Assembly (NCBI RefSeq): GCF_052857255.1
Contig: NW_027526673.1
Location: 92,958-156,957 of the forward strand
DNA length: 64,000 bases
Direction of reading: 5' to 3'
Source: Amblyomma americanum
Lineage: Eukaryota > Arthropoda > Arachnida > Ixodida > Ixodidae
Numbering within the stretch: the first letter of the stretch is position 1; each line of letters begins with the position of its first letter. The notes under the pieces were generated by a model that saw only the letters and a program-made list of their open reading frames with translations, was not told the DNA's origin and ran no database searches. Below, in pieces: positions 12,960 through 22,399 of this stretch. A program made the translations under genes and the position numbers.

Positions 12960-15253
12960 ACGCGTCAAAACTTTTTCTCTTATAACTGCGCGAAAAGCAT
13001 GTATTCGTGCTTAATCCAACGAAACAAGCTGTTTTAGACCGAAACGAGCTAAATCTGAACACATCGGTTTTACAAGTGTCCCTGTGACACGCGTCAAAAC
13101 TTTTTCTCTTATAACAGCGCGAAAATCATGTATTCTTGCTTAACACATCGAAACAAGCTGTTTTAGACCGAAACGAGCTAAATCTGAACACATCGGTTTT
13201 AAAAGTGTCCCTTTGACATGCGTCAAAACGTTTTCTCTTATAACAGCGCGAAAAGCATGTATTCTTGCTTAATACAACGAAACAAGCTGTTTTAAACCGA
13301 AACGAGCTAAATCACAACACATCGGTTTTACAAGTTTTCCTCTGATACGCGTCAAAACTTTTTCTCTTATAACTGCGCGAAAAGCACGTATTCGTGCTTA
13401 ATCCAACGAAACAAGCTGTTTTAGACCGAAACGAGGTAAATCACAACACATCGGTTTTACAAGTTTTCCTCTGATACGCGTCAAAACTTTTTCTCTTATA
13501 ACTGCGCGAAAAGCATGTATTCGTGCTTAATACAACGAAACAAGCTGTTTTAGACCGAAACGAGCTAAATCACAAAACATCGGTTTTACAAGTCTCCCTA
13601 ATACGCGTCAAAACGTTTTCTTCTATAACTGCGCGAAAAGCATGTATTAGTGCTTAAAACATCGAAACAAGCGGTTTTAGACCGAAACGAGCTAAATCAC
13701 AACACATCGGTTTTACAAGTATCCACGTGATACGCGTCAAAACGTTTTCTCTTGTAACTGCGCGAAAAGCATGTATTCGTGCTTAATCCAACGGAACAAG
13801 CTGTTTTAGACCGAAACGAGGTAAATCACAACACATCGGTTTTACAAGTTTTCCTCTAATACGCGTCAAAACTTTTTCTCTTATAACTGCGCGAAAAGCA
13901 TGTATTCGTGCTTAATACAACGAAACAAGCTGTTTTAGACCGAAACGAGCTAAATCACAACACATCGGTTTTACAAGTCTCCCTAATACGCGTCTAAACG
14001 TTTTCTTCTATAACTGCGCGAAAAGCATGTATTCGTGCTTAAAACATCGAAACAAGCGGTTTTAGACAGAAACGAGCTAAATCACAGCACATCGGTTTTA
14101 CGTCTCTCTAATACGCGTCAAAATTTTTTCTTCTATAACTGCGCGAAAAGCATGTATTCGTGCTTAAAACAACGAAACAAGCTGTTTTAGACCGAAACGA
14201 GCTAAATCACAACACATCGGTTTTAAAAGTCTCTAATACGCGTCAAAACTTTTCCTTTTAACTGCGCGAAAAGCATGTATTCGTGCTTAAAACAACGAAA
14301 CAAGCTGTTTTATACCAAAACGAGCTATATCTGAACACATCGGTTTTACAAGTATCCACGTGATACGCGTCAAAACTTTTTCTCTTATAACTGCGCGAAA
14401 AGCATGTATTCGTGCTTAATCCAACGAAACAAGCTGTTTTAGACCGAAACGAGCTAAATCTGAACACATCGGTTTTACAAGTGTCCCTGTGACCCGCGTC
14501 AACTTTTTCTCTTATAACAGCGCGAAAATCATGTATTCTTGCTTAACACAACGAAACAAGCTGTTTTAGACCGAAACGAGCTAAATCTGAACACATCGGT
14601 TTTAAAAGTGTCCCTGTGGCACGCGTCAAAACGTTTTCTCTTATAACAGCGCGAAAAGCATGTATTCTTGCTTAATACAACGAAACAAGCTGTTTTAGAC
14701 CGAAACGAGCTAAATCACAACACATCGGTTTTACAAGTTTTCCTCTGATACGCGTCAAAAATTTTTCTCTTATAACTGCGCGAAAAGCATGTATTCGTGC
14801 TTAATACAACGAAACAAGTTGTTTTAGACCGAAACGAGCTAAATCACAACACATCGGTTTTACAAGTCTCCCTAATACGCGTCAAAACGTTTTCTTCTAT
14901 AACTGCGCGAAAAGCATGTATTCATGCTTAAAACAACGAAACAAGCTGTTTTAGACCGAGATGAGCTAAATCTGAACACATCGGTTTTACAAGTATCCAC
15001 GTGATACGCGTCAACGTTTTCTCTTATAACTGCGCGAAAAGCATGTATTCGTGCTTAATACAACGAAACAAGCTGTTTTAGACCGAAACGAGCTAAATCT
15101 GAACGCATAGGTTTTACAAGTGTCCCTGTGACACGCGTCAAAACTTTTTCTCTCATAACTGCGTGAAAAGCATGTATAATACAACGAAACAAGCTGTTTT
15201 AGACCGAAACGAGCTAAATCTGAACACATCGGTTTTAAAAGCGTTCTTGTGAA
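12960..15253. repeat. HOR block B, copy 1 (2,294 bp, 18 monomers)
   Basis: This is the first of three tandem units of 2,294 bp. Anchors are GAAAAGCACGTATTCG at about 13380, 15674 and 17968, and AACACATCGAAAC at about 13143, 15437 and 17731. It holds an empty version of the later retroelement target, CATGTATTCGT at about 13514-13524, which continues directly into GCTTAATACAACG. Confidence 0.9.
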
Positions 15254-17547
15254 ACGCGTCAAAACGTTTTCTCTTATAACTGCGCGAAAAGCATGTATTC
15301 GTGCTTAATCCAACGAAACAAGCTGTTTTAGACCGGAACGAGCTAAATCTGAACACATCGGTTTTACAAGTGTCCCTGTGACACGCGTCAAAACTTTTTC
15401 TCTTATAACAGCGCGAAAATCATGTATTCTTGCTTAACACATCGAAACAAGCTGTTTTAGACCGAAACGAGCTAAATCTGAACACATCGGTTTTAAAAGT
15501 GTCCCTTTGACACGCGTCAAAACGTTTTCTCTTATAACAGCGCGAAAAGCATGTATTCTTGCTTAATACAACGAAACAAGCTGTTTTAGACCGAAACGAG
15601 CTAAATCACAACACATCGGTTTTACAAGTTTTCCTCTGATACGCGTCAAAACTTTTTCTCTTATAACTGCGCGAAAAGCACGTATTCGTGCTTAATCCAA
15701 CGAAACAAGCTGTTTTAGACCGAAACGAGGTAAATCACAACACATCGGTTTTACAAGTTTTCCTCTGATACGCGTCAAAACTTTTTCTCTTATAACTGCG
15801 CGAAAAGCATGTATTCGTGCTTAATACAACGAAACAAGCTGTTTTAGACCGAAACGAGCTAAATCACAAAACATCGGTTTTACAAGTCTTCCTAATACGC
15901 GTCAAAACGTTTTCTTCTATAACTGCGCGAAAAGCATGTATTAGTGCTTAAAACATCGAAACAAGCTGTTTTAGACCGAAACGAGCTAAATCACAACACA
16001 TCGGTTTTACAAGTATCCACGTGATACGCGTCAAAACGTTTTCTCTTGTAACTGCGCGAAAAGCATGTATTCGTGCTTAATCCAACGGAACAAGCTGTTT
16101 TAGACCGAAACGAGGTAAATCACAACACATCGGTTTTACAAGTTTTCCTCTAATACGCGTCAAAACTTTTCCTCATAACTGCGCGAAAACCATGTATTCG
16201 TGCTTAAAACAACGAAACAAGCTGTTTTATACCAAAACGAGCTATATCTGAACACATCGGTTTTACAAGTATCCACGTGATACGCGTCAAAACTTTTTCT
16301 CTTATAACTGCGCGAAAAGCATGTATTCGTGCTTAAAACATCGAAACAAGCGGTTTTAGACCGAAACGAGCTAAATCACAGCACATCGGTTTTACGTCTC
16401 TCTAATACGCGTCAAAATTTTTTCTTCTATAACTGCGCGAAAAGCATGTATTCGTGCTTAAAACAACGAAACAAGCTGTTTTAGACCGAAACGAGCTAAA
16501 TCACAACACATCGGTTTTAAAAGTCTCTAATACGCGTCAAAACTTTTCCTTATAACTGCGCGAAAAGCATGTATTCTTGCTTAAAACAACGAAACAAGCT
16601 GTTTTATACCAAAACGAGCTATATCTGAACACATCGGTTTTACAAGTATCCACGTGATACGCGTCAAAACTTTTTCTCTTATAACTGCGCGAAAAGCATG
16701 TATTCTTGCTTAATCCAACGAAACAAGCTGTTTTAGACCGAAACGAGCTAAATCTGAACACATCGGTTTTACAAGTGTCCCTGTGACCCGCGTCAACTTT
16801 TTCTCTTATAACAGCGCGAAAATCATGTATTCTTGCTTAACACAACGAAACAAGCTGTTTTAGACCGAAACGAGCTAAATCTGAACACATCGGTTTTAAA
16901 AGTGTCCCTGTGGCACGCGTCAAAACGTTTTCTCTTATAACAGCGCGAAAAGCATGTATTCTTGCTTAATACAACGAAACAAGCTGTTTTAGACCGAAAC
17001 GAGCTAAATCACAACACATCGGTTTTACAAGTTTTCCTCTGATACGCGTCAAAAATTTTTCTCTTATAACTGCGCGAAAAGCATGTATTCGTGCTTAATA
17101 CAACGAAACAAGTTGTTTTAGACCGAAACGAGCTAAATCACAACACATCGGTTTTACAAGTCTCCCTAATACGCGTCAAAACGTTTTCTTCTATAACTGC
17201 GCGAAAAGCATGTATTCATGCTTAAAACAACGAAACAAGCTGTTTTAGACCGAGATGAGCTAAATCTGAACACATCGGTTTTACAAGTATCCACGTGATA
17301 CGCGTCAACGTTTTCTCTTATAACTGCGCGAAAAGCATGTATTCGTGCTTAATACAACGAAACAAGCTGTTTTAGACCGAAACGAGCTAAATCTGAACGC
17401 ATAGGTTTTACAAGTGTCCCTGTGACACGCGTCAAAACTTTTTCTCTCATAACTGCGTGAAAAGCATGTATAATACAACGAAACAAGCTGTTTTAGACCG
17501 AAACGAGCTAAATCTGAACACATCGGTTTTAAAAGCGTTCTTGTGAA
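15254..17547. repeat. HOR block B, copy 2 (2,294 bp)
   Basis: This second unit is almost identical to the first except for about 16165-16345. There, two monomers have been replaced by a different class combination, with CTTTTCCTCATAACTG followed by a TTATACCAAAACG monomer. Most of this patch is shared with copy 3 at 19850-20030, which looks like conversion or exchange between copies. The second empty target site is at 15808-15818. Confidence 0.9.
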
Positions 17548-18101
17548 ACGCGTCAAAACTTTTTCTCTTATAACTGCGCGAAAAGCATGTATTCGTGCTT
17601 AATCCAACGAAACAAGCTGTTTTAGACCGAAACGAGCTAAATCTGAACACATCGGTTTTACAAGTGTCCCTGTGACACGCGTCCAAACTTTTTCTCTTAT
17701 AACAGCGCGAAAATCATGTATTCTTGCTTAACACATCGAAACAAGCTGTTTTAGACCGAAACGAGCTACATCTGAACACATCGGTTTTAAAAGTGTCCCT
17801 TTGACACGCGTCAAAACGTTTTCTCTTATAACAGCGCGAAAAGCATGTATTCTTGCTTAATACAACGAAACAAGCTGTTTTAGACCGAAACGAGCTAAAT
17901 CACAACACATCGGTTTTACAAGTTTTCCTCTGATACGCGTCAAAACTTTTTCTCTTATAACTGCGCGAAAAGCACGTATTCCTGCTTAATCCAACGAAAC
18001 AAGCTGTTTTAGACCGAAACGAGGTAAATCACAACAAATCGGTTTTACAAGTTTTCCTCTGATACGCGTCAAAACTTTTTCTCTTATAACTGCGCGAAAA
18101 G

Positions 18102-18112
18102 CATGTATTCGT
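18102..18112 (+). other. Left target-site duplication (CATGTATTCGT)
   Basis: These eleven bases of satellite are repeated at 19504-19514 on the other side of the insert. The homologous monomers at 13514-13524 and 15808-15818 carry the sequence once, so it was duplicated on insertion. The site overlaps the left arm of the TGTATT-N7-AATACA dyad. Confidence 0.92.
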
Positions 18113-18146
18113 TAACACGTTTTGGCGGGCTAGTTGGTTAAGCATC
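18113..18146 (-). other. 34-bp terminal extension beyond the left inverted-repeat arm
   Basis: Between the target duplication and the left arm lie 34 bases that have no counterpart at the right end, where the arm abuts the target duplication directly. On the minus strand it includes AACCAACTAGCCCGCC. It is the extreme 3' terminus of the element and probably carries the signal recognised for target-primed reverse transcription. I recall, without being able to check, that PLEs often carry a short unique extension of about this size at one end. Confidence 0.8.
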
Positions 18147-18432
18147 TTGAACAAACAGCGCGAACAAAGACGAGCACAAAAGACAAGAAAGCGAACGACA
18201 CGGCGCTGACTAACAACTGAGGGTTTATTGCTGATCACACAAGTATAAATACATGAATGTCGGCAATGAGGGAAAGGTTTACAAAGTGCAAAAAACCAAA
18301 AACAAAACGTAAATGTGACAACAGCAACATAAGCACGCTAGAAATCAGCAGAGATTATCAACCCCCAGGAGTGACAGCTCTTTTTGCAGAAGTGTTAGCG
18401 AAGGGGTACTTATACATGCATTTCCCTGCTTG
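18147..18432. repeat. Left arm of element inverted repeat (286 bp)
   Basis: This arm is the reverse complement of 19217-19503. Base-by-base reading found one difference, a run of six A at 18290-18295 against seven T at 19354-19360. In coding sense it contains the last 28 codons and stop of the endonuclease frame and then the 3' UTR. The arm ends inward at CCCTGCTTG, after which the two sides differ. Confidence 0.95.
18224..18229 (-). promoter_or_regulatory. Polyadenylation signal AATAAA of the element
   Basis: AATAAA on the minus strand lies about 115 bases after the TGA stop and about 110 bases before the element's 3' end. The position suits the 3' UTR of a PLE transcript. The distance to the end is long for a cleavage signal, so this is a sequence match only. 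Confidence 0.45.
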
Positions 18433-19217
18433 AATATGTTGTATGCCTCGATAATTTCCCTCGCAGTTTTTTCCCGATTTTTGGCAATGACCCTGGTTTC
18501 ATGATATAGCGGTACGCACTGTTTTTTCTCTTTCTTTGCCCATTCACAATCCCGGCAATGAATGCCGAGATGACCTGAAACTACTTTTGACACTTTATAG
18601 CTGTGTTCGCTCAGCCTTTTATTTATGCAACGTCCCGTCTGTCCAACGTACTGCCCTCCACAAGGCAGAGGGATGTTATAAACAACCCCCTTATCACAAG
18701 GAACGAAGCGTGACTGGTGCTTAGTTGTGCACTTCGCCACTTTTCCTTTGAACTCATTAACAGATCGGCACAAACCGGCCAGACGATCAGGCGCGGAAAA
18801 CACAACATCAACACCTGCTTTTTTCCCCACTTTTTTCAGGGAGTGTGAAATTCCATGTAGATATGGAATCACAGCGACACGTTTGCGGTTGTTGTCCGAT
18901 CCCTGGCCGTCTCGTGTAGCTGGTTCTGACTTGCTCTTCTTTAGGGCCGACTCAGCTACTGACGTGATAAGTTCTAGTGGGTACCCTGCCGAAAGCAATC
19001 TTTTTACCTGGTGTGATACGCTGGAATGCATTCTGTGGTGGCAGGATTTTGTTAATGAGCTGTTCAAACAGGATCCTATGATACCCCTCTTAATGAGCTT
19101 GGAATGGCAAGAACCATAGGGAAGAAGGGGCTTGTTACCTCGGGGTTCGAAAGCCCAGCAAACGTGGCTAGGAGTGAAGTACAGGCCAAGGTCTAGAAAC
19201 TTGATGTGGTTGTGAAC
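18345..19217 (-). pseudogene. PLE polyprotein C-terminus: reverse transcriptase thumb plus GIY-YIG endonuclease (5'-truncated)
   Basis: One open minus-strand frame of 290 codons runs from the inverted-repeat junction to TGA at 18345-18347. Numbering from the junction, residues about 5-80 read as the end of a PLE reverse transcriptase: IKFLDLGLYF, HVCWAFEPRG, KPLLPYGSCHSKLIKRG and, later, QVKRLLSAGYP. A basic linker follows. The GIY-YIG nuclease comes next: VVYNI (178-182, the GIY part), YVGQT (190-194, the YIG part), then GRCINKRLSEH with the expected Arg (196 or 201) and His205. A His/Cys cluster HLGIHCRDC follows (216-224), and REIIEA (253-258) supplies the likely catalytic Glu. In intact PLEs this nuclease nicks the target so reverse transcription can begin. 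The start and the catalytic RT core are absent, because the frame runs into the inverted arm and meets TAG at 19251-19253. There are no internal stops, so the nuclease domain itself may be intact. No ATG is needed or assigned at the truncated end. Confidence 0.88.
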
Positions 19218-19503
19218 AAGCAGGGAAATGCATGTATAAGTACCCCTTCGCTAACACTTCTGCAAAAAGAGCTGTCACTCCTGGGGGTTGATAATCTCTG
19301 CTGATTTCTAGCGTGCTTATGTTGCTGTTGTCACATTTACGTTTTGTTTTTGGTTTTTTTGCACTTTGTAAACCTTTCCCTCATTGCCGACATTCATGTA
19401 TTTATACTTGTGTGATCAGCAATAAACCCTCAGTTGTTAGTCAGCGCCGTGTCGTTCGCTTTCTTGTCTTTTGTGCTCGTCTTTGTTCGCGCTGTTTGTT
19501 CAA
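19217..19503. repeat. Right arm of element inverted repeat (287 bp)
   Basis: This is an inverted copy of the element's 3' end placed at its 5' end. It abuts the right target duplication with no extension and so lacks the 34-bp tail. It matches 18147-18432 except for one extra base in the homopolymer at 19354-19360. Its inner edge replaces the upstream part of the reverse transcriptase. Two arms around a 784-bp centre would fold into a long hairpin in any transcript crossing both. Confidence 0.95.
19421..19426 (+). promoter_or_regulatory. Plus-strand copy of AATAAA in the right arm
   Basis: This is the inverted counterpart of the signal at 18224-18229. It could end plus-strand transcripts leaving the element toward the right array. 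No evidence of use can be read from sequence. Confidence 0.35.
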
Positions 19504-19514
19504 CATGTATTCGT
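19504..19514 (+). other. Right target-site duplication (CATGTATTCGT)
   Basis: This is a perfect copy of 18102-18112. From 19515 the array continues with GCTTAATACAACG exactly as in the empty copies after 13524 and 15818. Confidence 0.92.
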
Positions 19515-20149
19515 GCTTAATACAACGAAACAAGCTGTTTTAGACCGAAACGAGCTAAATCACAAAACATCGGTTTTACAAGTCTCCCTAATACGCGTCA
19601 AAACGTTTTCTTCTATAACTGCGCGAAAAGCATGTATTAGTGCTTAAAACATCGAAACAAGCGGTTTTAGACCGAAAAGAGCTAAATCACAACACATCGG
19701 TTTTACAAGTATCCACGTGATACGCGTCAAAACCTTTTCTCTTGTAACTGCGCGAAAAGCATGTATTCGTGCTTAATCCAACGGAACAAGCTGTTTTAGA
19801 CCGAAACGAGGTAAATCACAACACATCGGTTTTACAAGTTTTCCTCTAATACGCGTCGAAACTTTTCCTTATAACTGCGCGAAAAGCATGTATTCGTGCT
19901 TAAAACAACGAAACAAGCTGTTTTATACCAAAACGAGCTATATCTGAACACATCGGTTTTACAAGTATCCACGTGATACGCGTCAAAACCTTTTCTCTTA
20001 TAACTGCGCGAAAAGCATGTATTCGTGCTTAATCCAACGAAACAAGCTGTTTTAGACCGAAACGAGCTAAATCTGAACACATCGGTTTTACAAGTATCCA
20101 CGTGATACGCGTCAAAAGTTTTTCTCTTAAAACTGCGCGAAAAGCATGT

Positions 20150-22385
20150 ATTCGTGCTTAAAACATCGAAACAAGCGGTTTTAGACCGAAACGAGCTAAA
20201 TCACAACACATTGGTTTTACAAGTATCCACGTGATACGCGTCAAAACGTTTTATCTTATAACTGCGTGAAAAGCATGTATTCGTGCCTAATCCAACGGTA
20301 CAAGCTGTTTTAGACCGAAACGAGGTAAATCACAACACATCGGTTTTACAAGCTTTCCTCTTATACGCGTCAAAACTTTTTCTCTTATAACTGCGCGAAA
20401 AGCATGTATTCGTGCTTAATACAACGAAACAAGCTGTTTTAGACCGAAACGAGCTAAATCACAACACATCGGTTTTACAAGTCTCCCCAATACGCGTCAA
20501 AACGTTTTCTTCTATAACTGCGCGAAAAGCATGTATTCGTGCTTAAAACATCGAAACAAGCGGTTTTAGACCGAAACGAGCTAAATCACAACACATCGGT
20601 TTTACAAGTATCCACGTGATACGCGTCAAAACGTTTTCTCTTATAACTGCGCGAAAAGCATGTATTCGTGCTTAATCCAACGGTACAAGCTGTTTTAGAC
20701 CGAAACGAGGTAAATCACAACACATCGGTTTTACAAGTTTTCCTCTTATACGCGTCAAATCTTTTTCTCTTATAACTGCGCGAAAAGCATGTATTCGTGC
20801 TTAATACAACGATACAAGCTGTTTTAGACCGAAACGAGCTAAATCACAACACATCGGTTTTACGTCTCCCTAATACGCGTCAAAACGTTTTCTTCTATAA
20901 CTGCGCGAAAAGCATGTATTCGTGCTTAAAACATCGAAACAAGCGGTTTTAGACCGAAACGAGCTAAATCACAACACATCGGTTTTACGTCTCTCTAATA
21001 CGCGTCAAAATGTTTTCTTCTATACCTGCGCGAAAAGCATGTATTCGTGCTTAAAACAACGAAACAAGCTGTTTTAGACCGAAACGAGCTAAATCACAAC
21101 ACATCGGTTTTACAAGTCTCTAATACGCGTCAAAACTTTTCCTTATAACTGCGCGAAAAGCATGTATTCGTGCTTAAAACAACGAAACAAGCTGTTTTAT
21201 ACCAAACCGAGCTATATCTGAACACATCGGTTTTACAAGTATCCACGTGATACGCGTCAAAACTTTTTCTCTTACAACTGCGCGAAAAGCATGTATTCTT
21301 GCTTAATCCAACGAAACAAGCTGTTTTAGACCGAAACGAGCTAAATCTGAACACATCGGTTTTACAAGTGTCCCTGTGACACGCGTCAAAACTTTTTCTC
21401 TTATAACAGCGCGAAAATCATGTATTCTTGCTTAACACATCGAAACAAGCTGTGTTAGACCGAAACGAGCTAAATCTGAACACATCGGTTTTAAAAGTGT
21501 CCCTGTGACACGCGTCAAAACGTTTTCTCTTATAACAGCGCGAAAAGCATGTATTCTTGCTTAATACAACGAAACAAGCTGTTTTAGACCGAAACGAGCT
21601 AAATCACAACACATCGGTTTTACAAGTATCCACGTGATACGCGTCAACGTTTTCTCTTATAACTGCGCGAAAAGCATGTATTCGTGCTTAATACAACGAA
21701 ACAAGCTGTTTTAGACCGAAACGAGCTAAATCTGAACGCATAGGTTTTACAAGTGTCCCTGTGACACGCGTCAAAACTTTTTCTCTCATAACTGCGTGAA
21801 AAGCATGTATAATACAACGAAACAAGCTGTTTTAGACCGAAACGAGCTAAATCTGAACACATCGGTTTTAAAAGCGTTCTTGTGAAACGCGTCAAAACTT
21901 TTTCTCTTATAACTGCGCGAAAAGATTGTATTCGTGATTAATCCAACGAAACAAGCTGTTTTAGACCGAAACGAGCTAAATCACAACATATTGGATTTAC
22001 GAGTGTTCCTCTGATACGCGTCAAAACTTTTTCTCTTATAACTGCGCGAAAAGCATGTATTCGTGCTTAAAACATCGAAACAAGCGGTTTTAGACCGAAA
22101 CGAGCTAAATCACAACACATCGGTTTTACAAGTATCCACGTGATACGCGTCAAAACGTTTTCTCTTATAACTGCGCGAAAAGCATGTATTCGTGCCTAAT
22201 CCAACGGTACAAGCTGTTTTAGACCGAAACGAGGTAAATCACAACACATCGGTTTTACAAGTTTTCCTCTTATACGCGTCAAAACTTTTTCTCTTATAAC
22301 TGCGCGAAAAGCATGTATTCGTGCTTAATACAACGAAACAAGCTGTTTTAGACCGAAACGAGCTAAATCACAACACATCGGTTTT
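20150..22385. repeat. HOR block C, copy 1 (partner of 24224-26459)
   Basis: This segment matches 24224-26459 at an offset of 4,074 bp. Shared unusual variants include TGCGTGAAAAGC followed by CGTGCCTAATCC (20262 and 24336), TCTCCCCAATACG (about 20483 and 24557), CAAATCTTTTTC and GTGTTAGACCG. The pair is separated by a different block (about 22400-24225), so it is not a simple adjacent tandem. Confidence 0.85.
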
Positions 22386-22399
22386 ACAAGTCTGCCTAA

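Larger units (their letters stand above)
1..18101. repeat. Satellite array, left part (~127-bp monomers, head-to-tail)
   Basis: About 142 consecutive monomers lie in one orientation with no interruption. If each monomer is phased to start at GACCGAAACGAGCTAAAT, the usual length is 129 bp (for example 1026-1154), with 127 bp (1155-1281) and about 123-bp classes. Near-invariant boxes are ACATCGGTTTTA, CGCGTCAAAAC, TATAACTGCGCGAAAAGCATG and AACGAAACAAGCTGTTTTA. A variable window of 7-11 bases lies between the first two boxes. A typical monomer is about 40% GC with nine CpGs. I do not recognise the family. From memory, tick satellites described so far have other unit lengths. No gene lies in this stretch; the short minus-strand frames are by-products of the repeat. 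Confidence 0.97.
18113..19503 (-). mobile_element. Penelope-like retroelement, 5'-truncated with an inverted 3'-end copy (1,391 bp)
   Basis: This is the only non-satellite DNA in the window. Read on the minus strand, it starts at 19503 with an inverted copy of its own 3' end (right arm, 19217-19503). It continues with the last 290 codons of a PLE polyprotein (19217 to 18345), then a 3' UTR with AATAAA, and ends with a 34-bp tail (18146-18113). Perfect 11-bp target duplications flank it. PLEs are known for inverted or tandem terminal repeats and for a reverse transcriptase joined to a C-terminal GIY-YIG endonuclease, and both are seen here. An open frame, arms differing by one base and a perfect target duplication point to a recent insertion. 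It cannot be autonomous, because the catalytic fingers and palm of the reverse transcriptase are missing. The tick link is from memory of similar sequences. Confidence 0.92.
17548..20030. repeat. HOR block B, copy 3, split by the retroelement
   Basis: This third unit follows copy 2 at an offset of 2,294 bp up to 18112. It resumes at 19515 at an offset of 3,696 bp, which is 2,294 plus the 1,391-bp element plus the 11-bp duplication. It keeps copy-2 variants, including the replaced patch, until about 20030, where the monomer classes diverge. Confidence 0.9.

Noticed and set aside
1..18101. Conserved repeat plus variable window resembling a CRISPR array
   Set aside because: The conserved part is over 100 bp and the variable part only 7-11 bp drawn from about a dozen recurring strings. 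The unit is a eukaryotic satellite, with no cas genes and a retroelement insertion.
18536..19119. Plus-strand open frames inside the retroelement (18536-18724, 18727-19119)
   Set aside because: They are antisense shadows of the RT/endonuclease frame, which has recognisable motifs on the minus strand.
18113..19503. Hammerhead ribozyme in the element arms or in the satellite
   Set aside because: PLEs and some satellites carry them, so I looked for CTGATGA with a GAAA partner on both strands. I found only CTGATTT, CTGATCA, CTGATAC and similar, none fitting the core.
18147..19503. DNA transposon with long terminal inverted repeats
   Set aside because: The inverted arms contain the end of a PLE reading frame and a 3' UTR, one end has a 34-bp extension, and the encoded protein is RT thumb plus GIY-YIG endonuclease, not a transposase.
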